A DNA stretch of 64,000 nucleotides from DASWJZ01 sp963720705 (GCA_963720705.1 CAVRGJ010000002.1:1-64000), one strand, 5' to 3'. Shown: positions 50,038 through 59,950, counted from the first letter of the stretch. Numbers and translations: made by a program. The notes: generated from the letters alone by a model not told the origin.

Positions 50038-51396
50038 TGGCGTCGTCGCTGCACTTTCGCGTCCGCGCTTTTGCCCGAAGGCTGGCGCGACAATGTTCGA
50101 GTTGTCGTCGCGGGCGGGCTTGTCGAAAGCGTGGCGGCGGACATGGCGCCGTTACCGGGCGACGAGCGCCACGCGATCGGCCTCCCCGGTATGCCGAACC
50201 TCCACAGCCACGCCTTCCAGCGCGCGATGGCGGGTCTTGCCGAATACGGCGGCGCAGGTCCGGACGATTTCTGGACGTGGCGGGAGGTCATGTATCGCGT
50301 GGCGCTGTCCGTCAGGCCAGATGACGTCGAGGCGATCGCGGCCGAGCTCTACGTGGAAATGCTCGAGGCCGGCTTCACCCGCGTCGGCGAGTTCCACTAT
50401 CTGCATCACGATATCGATGGCGCGCCTTACGCCGACATCGCCGAGATGGCTGCGAGAATTCTCGCGGCGGCGGCGGAGAGCGGCATTGGCATGACGCTGC
50501 TTCCGGTCTTCTACGCGCACGGCGATTTCGGCGGTGCGCCGCCGAGTGCCGGCCAGCGGCGGTTCATCTGCGGCGTCGACGGGTTCTCCGAACTCTTCGC
50601 GGCGAGTGAAGCGGCGGTGTCGAAGCAAGACGGCGCGAATATCGGCGTTGCGCCGCACAGCCTGCGCGCTGTCACTCCGGCTGAACTGGCGCGGCTTGCA
50701 GAGATCATGCCCGGCGCGCCCTTCCATCTCCACGCGGCCGAGCAGACGAAGGAGGTGGACGCCTCGGTCGCCGTGCTCGGCAGGCGCCCCGTGGAGTGGT
50801 TGCTTGAGAACGCGGATGTCGACGCGCGCTGGTGTCTGATCCACGCCACGCATATGACCGAGATGGAGACCGAAGCCCTTGCCGCCTCCGGCGCGACGGC
50901 CGGGCTCTGCCCCATCACCGAAGCCAATCTCGGCGACGGCATCTTCAACGGCCGCCTGTTCCTGGAGAGCGGCGGCGCGTTCGGGATCGGCACGGATTCG
51001 AACGTGCTCATCGACCCTGCCGCGGAGCTGCGCCAGCTCGAATACGCACAGCGCCTCCGCGACCGCGCGCGGAACCGCATGAGCACCGACGGCAAATCGA
51101 CGGGACGCACGCTCTTCGAACGCGCGGTCGCCGGCGGCAACAAGGCACTCGGTCAGCCGGCCGCGGGCCTTGTGCCAGGCGCAGCGGCCGACATCGTCTC
51201 GCTCCGCCCGGACGATCGCGCGCTCGAAGGCCGAAACGGCGACCGGATTCTCGACGCCTGGATTTTCGCGGCGCGGGATTGCGCGGTGGACTGCGTGTGG
51301 GTGCGCGGGGTCAAGCAGGTCGCCGACGGTCGCCACCTGCGCCGCGACGCGGTCCGCAAGCGCTTTGACAACGTCATGCGGCGGCTGCTTGCCTAG
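50038..51396 (+). CDS. hutF: Formimidoylglutamate deiminase, apparent frameshift at the N-terminus
   Basis: An amidohydrolase that converts N-formimidoylglutamate to N-formylglutamate for HutG. Body marks: LPGMPNLHSHAFQRAMAG (HxH), the metal His in FHLHAAEQ, LIHATHMT and the Asp of GIGTDSNVLIDP. The best start is ATG 50038 (GGGGGAGG 8 nt upstream), but it is in another frame from the body. Removing one T of TTT at 50055-50057 would join them as MASSLHFASALLPEGW, a normal HutF start. Without that, translation would have to begin at the weak TTG 50071. So this is either a sequencing error or a recent lesion. Confidence 0.85.
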   Translation, partial: WRRRCTFASALLPEGWRDNVRVVVAGGLVESVAADMAPLPGDERHAIGLPGMPNLHSHAFQRAMAGLAEYGGAGPDDFWTWREVMYRVALSVRPDDVEAIAAELYVEMLEAGFTRVGEFHYLHHDIDGAPYADIAEMAARILAAAAESGIGMTLLPVFYAHGDFGGAPPSAGQRRFICGVDGFSELFAASEAAVSKQDGANIGVAPHSLRAVTPAELARLAEIMPGAPFHLHAAEQTKEVDASVAVLGRRPVEWLLENADVDARWCLIHATHMTEMETEALAASGATAGLCPITEANLGDGIFNGRLFLESGGAFGIGTDSNVLIDPAAELRQLEYAQRLRDRARNRMSTDGKSTGRTLFERAVAGGNKALGQPAAGLVPGAAADIVSLRPDDRALEGRNGDRILDAWIFAARDCAVDCVWVRGVKQVADGRHLRRDAVRKRFDNVMRRLLA

Positions 51397-51473
51397 GCGA
51401 GTCATACGCTCGGCTATTCAATCCGGGCTCCGCTTCCCCTAGTCTCGGGGAAAAGAAGCGGGGGGGTGCGCCC

Positions 51474-52751
51474 ATGCGGCTGACCGACGCTGAAAAGGCG
51501 ATGCTCGACGGCGCGGCCGGCCCCGCCAAGCAGCGCGCCATGGACCTCCTCGTTCGCTATGGCGAGGCGCTCGGTGCGGAGCGGCTCGTCGCGGTCACCA
51601 ATGTCGCCGGGACCTGGGACGTGACCTCGCCGCTGCTTCGCCCCTTCGCGGAGCAGGGGTTCGACGCGGTCTATTCGAGGTTCAACCTCGACGCCGACGA
51701 CGTCGTAGAGACGCCACAGGCCGAGGTCTCCACGTGCCAGCTCATCCATGGCATCGACACGCGCAACGTCGAGGTAACCGGCGCTTCCCCCGAACTCGCA
51801 GAGCGGCAGCGCCGCGCCGAGAAGTATTTCGGCGCGCGCGGCGTGCAGATGTTCAACACCTGCACGCCCTATCAGGTCGGCAACGTGCCGGTCCGCGGCG
51901 AACACTGCGCCTGGATGGATTCCTCCGCCGTCGTCTATTGCAACGCCGTTCTCGGCGCGCGCACGAACACTGAGGGGCGGGAGAGCACGGGCGCGGCGTC
52001 GATCACCGGGAGGGTTCCGGACTGGGGCCTGCACCGGGCTGAGAACCGCTTCGGCACGCATCAGGTCGACGTGCGGGTCAACGTCAATTCCATGATGGAT
52101 TGGGGACTGCTCGGCTATTATGTCGGCGAGATGGTCGAGGACGGGATACCCGTGCTCGACGGCATCCACCACCTGCCGAACATGATGAAGCTAAAGCATT
52201 TCGGCGCGGCGGCGTCATCGTCGGGCGGCGTTGAGATGTTCCATATTCCCGGCGTCACGCCGGAGGCGGAGTCCGTCGCCGAGGCATTCGGCGGAGGCCC
52301 GCCCGAGGAGGCTGTCCACTACGGCGCCGACGAACGGCGCCAAGCTTACGAATGGCTGAACGGCGCGGCCTCCAACCCCAACGTCGATTTTATCATGCTC
52401 GGCTGCCCGCATGCCTCGATCGAGCAGATATGGATTGTCGCCAAACTGCTCGATGGCAAGCGCGTCCACGAGAACGTCAACCTCTGGCTCTTCACGCCGC
52501 GCGCGCTGACCGACACCGCCGAGCTGAACGGTTATTCGGCGATCATCCGCAAGGCCGGCGGCCACGTGCTTTCCGATACCTGCCCGGCGATAGGCCGCAT
52601 CCTGCCGAAAGGCACCAAGGTGGTGGCGACGGATTCTGCCAAGCAGGCGCATTATCTGCCGGCGATCATGGGTGTCGACACCTGGTTCGGCGCGCTCGAG
52701 GATTGCATCGACGCGGCGCTGACAGGGCGCTGGCGAGAGCCGATCCTTTGA
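51474..52751 (+). CDS. Aconitase X large (catalytic) subunit
   Basis: A 425-aa AcnX large subunit (formerly DUF521): MRLTDAEKAMLDGAAGPAKQ, VQMFNTCTPYQVGNVPVRGE, TNTEGRESTGAASITGRVPD and GHVLSDTCPAIGR. The Cys residues in CTPYQ and DTCPA are candidate iron-sulfur ligands. Known members are cis-3-hydroxy-L-proline dehydratase in bacteria and mevalonate-5-phosphate dehydratase in archaea. A two-subunit form in an alphaproteobacterium next to amino-acid catabolism favours the hydroxyproline enzyme. It lies 77 bp after hutF on the same strand. Confidence 0.88.
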   Translation: MRLTDAEKAMLDGAAGPAKQRAMDLLVRYGEALGAERLVAVTNVAGTWDVTSPLLRPFAEQGFDAVYSRFNLDADDVVETPQAEVSTCQLIHGIDTRNVEVTGASPELAERQRRAEKYFGARGVQMFNTCTPYQVGNVPVRGEHCAWMDSSAVVYCNAVLGARTNTEGRESTGAASITGRVPDWGLHRAENRFGTHQVDVRVNVNSMMDWGLLGYYVGEMVEDGIPVLDGIHHLPNMMKLKHFGAAASSSGGVEMFHIPGVTPEAESVAEAFGGGPPEEAVHYGADERRQAYEWLNGAASNPNVDFIMLGCPHASIEQIWIVAKLLDGKRVHENVNLWLFTPRALTDTAELNGYSAIIRKAGGHVLSDTCPAIGRILPKGTKVVATDSAKQAHYLPAIMGVDTWFGALEDCIDAALTGRWREPIL

Positions 52752-53182
52752 GCGCGATCTTCGACACCACCGTTCTCTACGGACGCGGCATCATCAGAGG
52801 TGTCGCGGCGGGCGAAGCGCTGGTTACGCGCGAGACGATCTCGGGCTGGGGCGGCATCGACGCGAAGACGGGCACGATCGTCGAGCGGCGGCACGAGCTT
52901 CGCGGCAAAAGCTTCAAGGACAAGGTGTTGGTCTTTCCGGGCGCCAAGGGCGCCTCCGGATTCTCGCACACCTTTCACCTCGCGCGCGTCAACGGCGCCC
53001 TGCCGAAGGCGATGATCTTCACGCGGATGTCGACCAAGATCGCGCTTGGCGCCGTGGTGATGCGCGTGCCGGCGGTGACCGATCTCGACGGCGATCCCTT
53101 CGCGCTCATTGCCACGGGCGACTGGGTCATGGTCGACGGCGACCGCGGCATGGTCGAGATCAAGAAGAAGCAGCCGAGCTGA
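52748..53182 (+). CDS. Aconitase X small (swivel) subunit
   Basis: A 144-aa AcnX small subunit (formerly DUF126): LYGRGIIRGVAAGEALVTRE, FPGAKGASGFSHTFHLARVN and TGDWVMVDGDRGMVEI. The TTG start at 52748 overlaps the stop of the large subunit (TTGA), so they are coupled. It forms the swivelling domain that closes the active site of the large subunit. Confidence 0.87.
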   Translation: MSAIFDTTVLYGRGIIRGVAAGEALVTRETISGWGGIDAKTGTIVERRHELRGKSFKDKVLVFPGAKGASGFSHTFHLARVNGALPKAMIFTRMSTKIALGAVVMRVPAVTDLDGDPFALIATGDWVMVDGDRGMVEIKKKQPS

Positions 53183-53196
53183 ACGCCGGCCGGCGG

Positions 53197-55149
53197 CTAT
53201 TCCTTCGCTGACGGCGCGGTTGCGACGCCGGCCGGCCCGAGCTTCGCGCCGTCGAGCCCGAACGGGCCGGAGAAGCCGAGCGCTTCAAGGTCGTGCGTCT
53301 CAAGCCCATAGTTGAAGAAGAAGGTCGTCGCGCCTGCTTTCCGCATGCGCACGCCCGGCGGCAGGGCAAGCGTCTTCAACCCCGCTAGATCGACGAGCTT
53401 GCACGTGACCTTTGTGTGCGCGTCGTCGTCGAGAAGCGCGGCGAGATAGAAGTAGCGCTCGCGCCCGACGAGAACCGGCCAGCCGTCCTCCGCCTCAAAA
53501 AGCACGTCGGCACTCGTCTCGATCTTGTCGCGCCACTTGACGACGTGGCCGCCGCCCTTGATCGGAACCGGCGCGTAGTCCGGCAGGCTGTCGACGCGCA
53601 CGACCTTCACGTCGAGAAGCTGCGAGGGGAGGTCGGGCGGAAGGCCGACCGGAATGTGGAAGTCCTTGGTCTTGGACCCGGAGCGCGGGCCGACGACCAC
53701 GAGCCCGGTCGCGCGCGATATCGCCTCCGTCAACGCGTCGGTCCAGGCGAAGAGCGCCGGCACGAAAACGAGCTTGTAGCCGGAAAGATCGGCCGTCTCG
53801 GCCGAGACGATATCGACGTTGAGCCCGAGCCGGCGCAGTTGCCGATATTGCGCGATGGCGGCCTGGAAATGACTGAAGCCCTCCAGCCTGCGGCTCGATC
53901 TGCCACACCCATGCGCTTTCGTAGTCGTAGACGATCGCGCATTCGGCTTTTTCCGAGGGCGCGATTTCGAGTGCATCGATCTCGCTTGCGACCCTTTTTG
54001 CTTCGTCGAGACCCGGCGCCGGCTTGTCGTCGGGGCGAAGCAGGCCCGCATGCATCTGCTCTTGCGCGTAGGGCGCCTGCCGCCAGCGGAAATAGGAGAC
54101 CGCCTCCGCGCCGTGCGCGAAGGCCTCCCATGTCCACAACCTGACCATGCCGGGGAGGGGATCGGGGTTGGCTTTTCCCCAGTTCACCGGTCCGGGCTGC
54201 TGTTCCATCACCCAGAAGCGGCCCTTGCCGACGGTGCGGTAGAGGTCGTGGTGGAAGGCCTGCAAATCCGGGTCGCCTTGCCGCGCATAGCGAGCTTTGC
54301 GCTCCGACGAGCGCCGCCGCGACTGTTGATCTGGCCGACGGGGTAGGAATCCCAGCTTGCGAAATCGAGGTCTTCGCCGAGCCGGAAGTGATCGAACGCG
54401 GTCATGCCGGCCATGTAGTTCGTGGCGATCGGCACGTCCGGCGTGATCGACCTCAGAATGTCCACCTGCACTTTGTTGAAGGCGACGACCTGGTCGGAAG
54501 AGTAGCGGCGGAAGTCGAGCCAATGCGTCGGGCCTGCCTCGGCCGGCGTCAGATTCGGAAGCTCGATCTCGTCGAAGTCGCGATAGTCCATCGACCAGAA
54601 GACGTTGCCCCAGGCCGTGTTCAGCGCCGCGATCGTTCCGTATCGCGCGCGCAGCCACTCGCGGAAACCGAGGAGTGCGGCCTGAGAATAGGAAAGCGTC
54701 GTGTCGTGACAGCCGTATTCGTTGTCGATCTGCCACGCCGCAAGCGCGGGGTGCCGCTTCACGGCGGAGGCAACGAGGGTCGCGATGCGCGCGCATTCGG
54801 TGCGGTAGCCCCTGTGGGAGAAGCAATAGTGCCGACGCGAGCCGAATTTCCGGACGCGTCCCTCCGCATCGACTTGGAGCATGTCCGGCATCCGCGCGAC
54901 GAGCCAACGTGGCGGCGCCGCGGTCGGCGTTCCGACCACCACCTTCAGTCGGTGCTGGTGAAGTGCGTCCATCGCGCGGGTCAGCCAGCCGAGCCGGATT
55001 TTTCCTGGTTCCGGCTCGATCATGCCCCAGGCGAATTCCCCGATGCGGACATAGGTGATGCCGGTTTCCGCCATGCGGCGGGCGTCGGACGCCCACATGC
55101 GTTCCGGCCATTGCTCCGGGTAGTAGCAGACGCCGAGGGCCGGCTTCAT
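53197..55149 (-). pseudogene. GH42 beta-galactosidase gene with two frameshifts
   Basis: Read piecewise, this encodes a ~650-aa GH42 enzyme: start MKPALGVCYYPEQWPERMWA, acid/base Glu in WQIDNEYGCHD, nucleophile Glu in WVMEQQPGPVNW, then the trimerisation-like domain and a C-terminal beta domain ending GVATAPSAKE. The frame is lost at about 54312 (SRGGAR to SSERKARYARQ; one base missing) and again at about 53890 (EPQ to EGFSHFQ; shift back by one). Everything else is well conserved, so the breaks are recent or are sequence errors. Last gene of the LacI/ABC operon, so the substrate was probably a galactoside. Confidence 0.85.
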
Positions 55150-55218
55150 CGGCCGCCCCTGGAGAGAACAGAATCGCGCCGGGAGTGTCCTCGACTGCGC
55201 GAGATCGCGTTGCCGCGG

Positions 55219-56187
55219 CTAAAGCACCGCGATCGGGTTTCCGGGAGAGCCGGTCGCGCCGACGATCTTGAGCGGCGCGAAGACGTAGGCGAACTCGTAG
55301 GCGTTGCGCTCGACCAGGCCCTCAAAGGTCATTCCCTCGTGCAGATAGATGCCGTTTTCCATGATGAGGTGCTGGTGACAGGGGTGGAAGACATCGGGGT
55401 CGACCGGCGGCACCACTTCGACGGCGAAATTGTCGGCGCCGACGATGACGACTTCAAGGCGAGCGAACCATTTGGCGCACTCGAGCACGATCCCCGGCGC
55501 GCCGTCGTAGAAGGTCTTGGTCTCCGTATACCAGCGTGAGCCGTGGCCGGTCCTGACGAACGCGGCATCGCCAGGGGTGAACGAATCTTCGGCGATTCCC
55601 TGCCGCTTCAGGCAGGCCTTCAGGTCGGCGAGCGTGATCGGCTCGCCGACGTCGAGCACGCGGCCCTTCAGCCCCTGCACGTCGAAGAGCACGCCGCGGG
55701 TGATAAAGACCGGCGCGTTCTCCATGCCGAGCTTCTTCAGGCCATAGGGCGACCACATGTCGGAGAGCTTGTTGCCGTTGTAGAAAAGCATCTTGGTCTT
55801 GTCGCCGCGGAAGCCGCACATCGCGCCGAGATGCCCGAGCGCGTCCATCTGCGTCCCGATCTGACCGATCTCGGTGGCGATGAACTCGTCGTTCCAGATG
55901 GTGCGGCTCTTCTCGCCGTAGGGCCCGCCGGTCGGGCCACCCGGCATCCTGAGCGCATAGGCGCGTCCGGGGGCGATCGGCATCTTCGTGTCGTAGGGCA
56001 TGCCGAGGCTGACGACCTCGCCGCTTCTGACGAGCTTCATCGCCTGCAGCACCTTTGCAGGCGTCATCAGATTGCCGTTGCCCTTCTGGTCGTCCGGGCC
56101 CCAGCGCGACTTGAACCACTCGGGGCTGAGCGCCGGACTGGCGGCGGCGTTTTCCGGCAAGTCGTCGTAGCTACTGTCTCTGCCCAC
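55219..56187 (-). CDS. Cyclase-family (kynurenine-formamidase-like) metal hydrolase
   Basis: A 322-aa protein of the cyclase superfamily (PF04199). The usual HxGTHxDxPxH metal motif appears as IGTQMDALGHLG (~110-121), so the first His is replaced by Gln; FRGDKTKMLFYNG follows, and HPCHQHLIMENGIYLHEG lies near the C-terminus. Members hydrolyse cyclic amides, lactones or formamides. Within a sugar operon a lactone-type substrate is conceivable. It lies between the sugar permease and the GH42 gene with short spacers. Confidence 0.82.
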   Translation of the reverse strand: MGRDSSYDDLPENAAASPALSPEWFKSRWGPDDQKGNGNLMTPAKVLQAMKLVRSGEVVSLGMPYDTKMPIAPGRAYALRMPGGPTGGPYGEKSRTIWNDEFIATEIGQIGTQMDALGHLGAMCGFRGDKTKMLFYNGNKLSDMWSPYGLKKLGMENAPVFITRGVLFDVQGLKGRVLDVGEPITLADLKACLKRQGIAEDSFTPGDAAFVRTGHGSRWYTETKTFYDGAPGIVLECAKWFARLEVVIVGADNFAVEVVPPVDPDVFHPCHQHLIMENGIYLHEGMTFEGLVERNAYEFAYVFAPLKIVGATGSPGNPIAVL

Positions 56188-56197
56188 CGTTTCGCTC

Positions 56198-57229
56198 CTA
56201 CTCGCCGGCGGGCGCCGTCGCCGCGACTGCCGCCGCGCGGTCGGCTTCGGTCCCGCGCTTCGTGCGGCGCTGCGCTGCCTGCACCGCTAGGCCGACGGCA
56301 AGGATCAGCATCGCTCCATTGAAGAGCGGTTCCACGAAGAACGGCGCGCCGAGCTGGTTGAGCCCCGCGACCGCCACCGCCAGCACGGCGACCGCAAGTA
56401 CCGTACCCCAGACGTTGACGCGCCCGGGGCGGATTGAGGTCGCGCCGAGGAGCGCGGCGGTGAACGACGGGAGCAGGTATTCCTGTCCGACCGAGCTCTG
56501 CCCGACCTGCAGCTGCGATTGCAGTACGACGCCGGCGAAGGCGGCGAGCGCCCCGGCGGCGATGAAGCCGAGCGTGATGTAGCGCTTCGCCGAGATGCCG
56601 TTCAGCTCGGCGGCGCGGGGGCTTGCGCCGAGCACGTAGAGATAGCGCCCGAGCGGCAGGTATTCGAACACCAGCCAGAGCACCAGGCTGATGATAAGCA
56701 CGTAGATCGCCGGCGCGGGGATGATCCAGAGGTTGCCGGAGATCGCGAGAAACTCCGGCGGCAGGTTGGCGAGCACCTGCTGGCCGCCGGTGAACCAGGC
56801 ATTGAGGCCATAGAGCACCGTGCCGGTGCCGAGCGTTGCGATGAACGAGTCGATTCTGATGCGCGTCACCAGAAGGCCGTTCACCAGCCCGACAAAGGCA
56901 CCCATCAGGACCACGAGCAGCGAAGCCGCCCACCACGGTACGCCTTGCGCCTGCAGCCCGATGGCGAGCACCTGGCTGATGCCGATGTTGAAGCCGGCGG
57001 AGAGGTCGAACTGGTTCGCCGTCATCGGGATGAACACCGACAGCGCGACCATCGCCTGGACGGATTTGTTGGAGAGGATCGAGCGGATGTTGAAATAGCT
57101 CAAGAAGGTGTCGGGCTTCAGTAGTGAGAACACGATGATCAGGAGGATGAGGAGCACGAGCAGACCCCAGACCGAGACCGCCCGGGTGACGATCGAGCTG
57201 AAGCTGCGGGTCGATGCGACTTCGCTCAT
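56198..57229 (-). CDS. Sugar ABC transporter permease (RbsC/CUT2 type)
   Basis: A 343-aa inner-membrane permease with 8-10 hydrophobic segments. Family marks: MTANQFDLSAGFNIGISQVL (~72-92), TRIRIDSFIATLGTGTVLYG and GFIAAGALAAFAGVVL. Its ATG shares one base with the stop of the ATPase gene, so they are coupled. CUT2 systems import monosaccharides such as ribose, galactose or xylose. Confidence 0.9.
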   Translation of the reverse strand: MSEVASTRSFSSIVTRAVSVWGLLVLLILLIIVFSLLKPDTFLSYFNIRSILSNKSVQAMVALSVFIPMTANQFDLSAGFNIGISQVLAIGLQAQGVPWWAASLLVVLMGAFVGLVNGLLVTRIRIDSFIATLGTGTVLYGLNAWFTGGQQVLANLPPEFLAISGNLWIIPAPAIYVLIISLVLWLVFEYLPLGRYLYVLGASPRAAELNGISAKRYITLGFIAAGALAAFAGVVLQSQLQVGQSSVGQEYLLPSFTAALLGATSIRPGRVNVWGTVLAVAVLAVAVAGLNQLGAPFFVEPLFNGAMLILAVGLAVQAAQRRTKRGTEADRAAAVAATAPAGE

Positions 57230-58770
57230 TAGGCAGCTCCGGTTTGCGCCACCGACGCGCCGCCGGAGGCGCTCTCGGTCAGATGCGCGATCGTCAGGTC
57301 ACGGTGCGGAATCTCCGCCACCACGCGGCCGCGGCTGAAGACGAGGGCACGGTGGCAGATGCGCTCCACCTCCTCGAAATCGGACGAGATCAGAAGCACG
57401 GCCATCCCCTTCTGCAGCGAAAGCTTGAGCAAGTGGTAGATCTCCGCCTTCGAGCTCACGTCGACGCCGATTGTCGGCTCTTCCAGAACGAGAAGCCGGA
57501 CCTTCGCCTCCATCCAGCGCGCCACCACCACCTTCTGCTGATTGCCGCCGGAGAGCGTCGCCACCGCCTGCTCGGTGTCCTCCGCCTTGATCGAGAATCG
57601 CTTCAGCGCGGCGCGGGCGTCGTCGCGCTCGCCGCGCCGGCTGACGATCTCCGTCACGCCTTTCCCGGTCGCGGCCGGATTCATGTAGATGTTCTCGCGC
57701 ACCGCCATGTTTGCCGCGATGCTCTCCTCCGCGCGGCGGCTCGACACGAAGCCGATCTCGTTGCGCATGGCATCGGCGGGGTCGGTCGGGTCGATGCGCT
57801 TCCCGTCGAGCGAAACGTGGCCCGCGTCAAGCGGGATTTGCCCGAAGATGGCGCGGCCGATCGTGTGATGGCCGGCGCCGCGCAGTCCGACCAGCCCGAG
57901 CGTCTCGCCGGCCGCGACGGTGAAGGAAACGGGTCCGACGTGGCCCGATACCGCGTTGTCGACCTCCAAGACGACGCGATCCGTGGAGGGTTCAGGCCTG
58001 ACGAATGCGTCGGTCATCGAGCGGCCGACGATCATCTCGACAAGATCGCCGGGCGAGGTTTTGTCGGAATCGACGGTCGCGACACGCCGCCCGTCGCGAA
58101 GCACGGTGATGCGGTCGGCAATGCGAAAGACCTCGTCGAGGCGATGGGTGACGTAGACGATGCCGATGCCGCTCTCGCGCAGCCGCCGGAGCGTTTTCAG
58201 CAGGCGCTCCACGTCGGCGTCAGGAAGTGCTGCGGTCGGCTCGTCGAGCACCAGGATGTCGGCCTTGACCGCGAGCGCGCGGCCGATCGCGACGAGCGAA
58301 CGCTCCGCGGCGGGAAGCGAGGTGACCGGCGCCTGCGGATCGAGGTCGCTTCCCATGATCGAAAGCGCGTCAGCGGCGGCCTTGTTCACCTGCCGCCAGG
58401 AGATGAGCCCGAAGCGCGAGCGCTGATAGCCTTTGAGCAGCGCGACGTTTTCCGCGACCGTCATCCATTCGACCAGGCCGAGATCCTGATGGATGAAGGC
58501 GATCGGAAGCTTGTCGGTGGAGAGATCGACCGGCTTATCGGCAAAGCGGGTCTCGCCCGCGTCGGCGGTGTAGACGTTCGCCAGGATCTTGATGAGCGTC
58601 GATTTCCCGGCGCCGTTCTGGCCGAGCAGCGCGTGCACTTCGCCGCGGCGGACATCGAAGTCGACGCGGTCGAGCGCGAGCGTTCCGGTGAACCGCTTGG
58701 TCAGGCCGGACATGGATAGGAGGGCGCGCGCAGACGAACCCTCGCCCCGCCTCTCTTCGAGCTCCGTCAT
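57229..58770 (-). CDS. Sugar ABC transporter ATPase (RbsA/MglA type, two domains)
   Basis: A 513-aa tandem ATPase. Domain 1 has Walker A GQNGAGKSTLIK (~50-61), a degenerate signature (SLPAAERSLVAIGRAL) and Walker B ILVLDEPTAAL. Domain 2 has the altered P-loop GLRGAGHHTIGRAIFG and an intact LSGGNQQKVVVARW signature. This asymmetry is normal for CUT2 ATPases. It is placed between the binding protein and permease genes. Confidence 0.92.
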   Translation of the reverse strand: MTELEERRGEGSSARALLSMSGLTKRFTGTLALDRVDFDVRRGEVHALLGQNGAGKSTLIKILANVYTADAGETRFADKPVDLSTDKLPIAFIHQDLGLVEWMTVAENVALLKGYQRSRFGLISWRQVNKAAADALSIMGSDLDPQAPVTSLPAAERSLVAIGRALAVKADILVLDEPTAALPDADVERLLKTLRRLRESGIGIVYVTHRLDEVFRIADRITVLRDGRRVATVDSDKTSPGDLVEMIVGRSMTDAFVRPEPSTDRVVLEVDNAVSGHVGPVSFTVAAGETLGLVGLRGAGHHTIGRAIFGQIPLDAGHVSLDGKRIDPTDPADAMRNEIGFVSSRRAEESIAANMAVRENIYMNPAATGKGVTEIVSRRGERDDARAALKRFSIKAEDTEQAVATLSGGNQQKVVVARWMEAKVRLLVLEEPTIGVDVSSKAEIYHLLKLSLQKGMAVLLISSDFEEVERICHRALVFSRGRVVAEIPHRDLTIAHLTESASGGASVAQTGAA

Positions 58771-58840
58771 CGGTGCCCGCCTTGGATCGCGTCCTTGGCG
58801 GCCCCGGCCGGCAGAGAGCCGGCCAGGGCCTGCTCGATCA

Positions 58841-59950
58841 TTACATCACGCCCCAGATCTCAAGATAGTGCTTCTTGTAATCGTTGCTGGGGATGAAGGT
58901 GTTCTGGTCGCCGCCTTCCGAATGGATGTTGTCCTTGGTGACCAGGAACGGCGGCTGCACGAAGCCCGACGGTGGCGCTCCGTGGAACGCCCGGTTCAGT
59001 TCGTCGATCGCCTGATAGGCCTGCAACTCGATCGGCTCCGATACCGTGACCGTCTGGTACTGATCGCCCTTGCGGATGCGGTCATAGGCGGAGCGGTTGC
59101 CGTCGGCGCCGATGAGCTTCATTTGATCGGTTGCAACGCCGCCGCTTCTTAGAACCGGAACGGCAAAGTCCCAATCGTTGTCGCCGACCGAGGTCGCGTA
59201 GAGCGGGAGCCCGAAGCGCTGCACCCAGCTCGTCGTTAGCTGCGGCTGGCGCTGTGCCGCCTCAGACGCCGGCGAGTTGGCGTATTCAAGCACCTTGCAG
59301 CCACCGCATTTCTCGATCTCCGCCTTGGTCGCCATCGATTTGACCTGGGCGATGGCATACTCGTTATGGGTCAGGACTACGGCGTTTGCAGTGCCGTTCG
59401 AATCGGCGATGACCCAATCCGCCTCCGCCTTGCCGATCTCGACCGGGTCTTCCTGGATGTTGACGAAGAGATTGATGTCCGGCTGCGGCCCGGGATAGCC
59501 GGCGGCGTGCAGGCCGACGAACTTGATCCCCTGCGCCACGCCCGCCTTGATCGGGTCCTGCAGGCTGCCCGCGTCGGCGAAGAGCGCGATGCCGTCCGGC
59601 TTCAACGCGATCGCCTGGTTCATGCCGGCAAGCCACGAGGTCGGGCTGCCCTTGCCGTCGATGATCGTCACGTCCCAGCCGAGCTTCTCGCCGGCTTCCT
59701 TGATGTAGACGCCGTAGAGATGGGAGATGTCGTTCTGCTCGTCGCCCGAAAGGAAGACGACCTTCTTGCCCTTGTCGGGCTTCGGGGCGGAGGTCGGGCC
59801 CTCCCACGTCGTCTGCGGGCCGGCGTATTTCTCGACCGCCGCCTTGGCGTCGGATACGGCGTCGGCGTGGGCCGCGGCGCTGCCGAAAACCACGGCGAGC
59901 GCGATGCTCGCCCCCGATAGAAGTGTCCGTTTGGTGATGCGTCTCGTCAT
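58841..59950 (-). CDS. Periplasmic sugar-binding protein (CUT2 type)
   Basis: A 369-aa receptor with signal peptide MTRRITKRTLLSGASIALAV..AHA and a RbsB-like fold: KVVFLSGDEQNDISHLYGVY, GMNQAIALKPDGIALFADAG, and LIGADGNRSAYDRIRKGDQY near the C-terminus. It delivers a monosaccharide to the permease downstream. A short spacer separates it from the LacI regulator upstream. Confidence 0.9.
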   Translation of the reverse strand: MTRRITKRTLLSGASIALAVVFGSAAAHADAVSDAKAAVEKYAGPQTTWEGPTSAPKPDKGKKVVFLSGDEQNDISHLYGVYIKEAGEKLGWDVTIIDGKGSPTSWLAGMNQAIALKPDGIALFADAGSLQDPIKAGVAQGIKFVGLHAAGYPGPQPDINLFVNIQEDPVEIGKAEADWVIADSNGTANAVVLTHNEYAIAQVKSMATKAEIEKCGGCKVLEYANSPASEAAQRQPQLTTSWVQRFGLPLYATSVGDNDWDFAVPVLRSGGVATDQMKLIGADGNRSAYDRIRKGDQYQTVTVSEPIELQAYQAIDELNRAFHGAPPSGFVQPPFLVTKDNIHSEGGDQNTFIPSNDYKKHYLEIWGVM

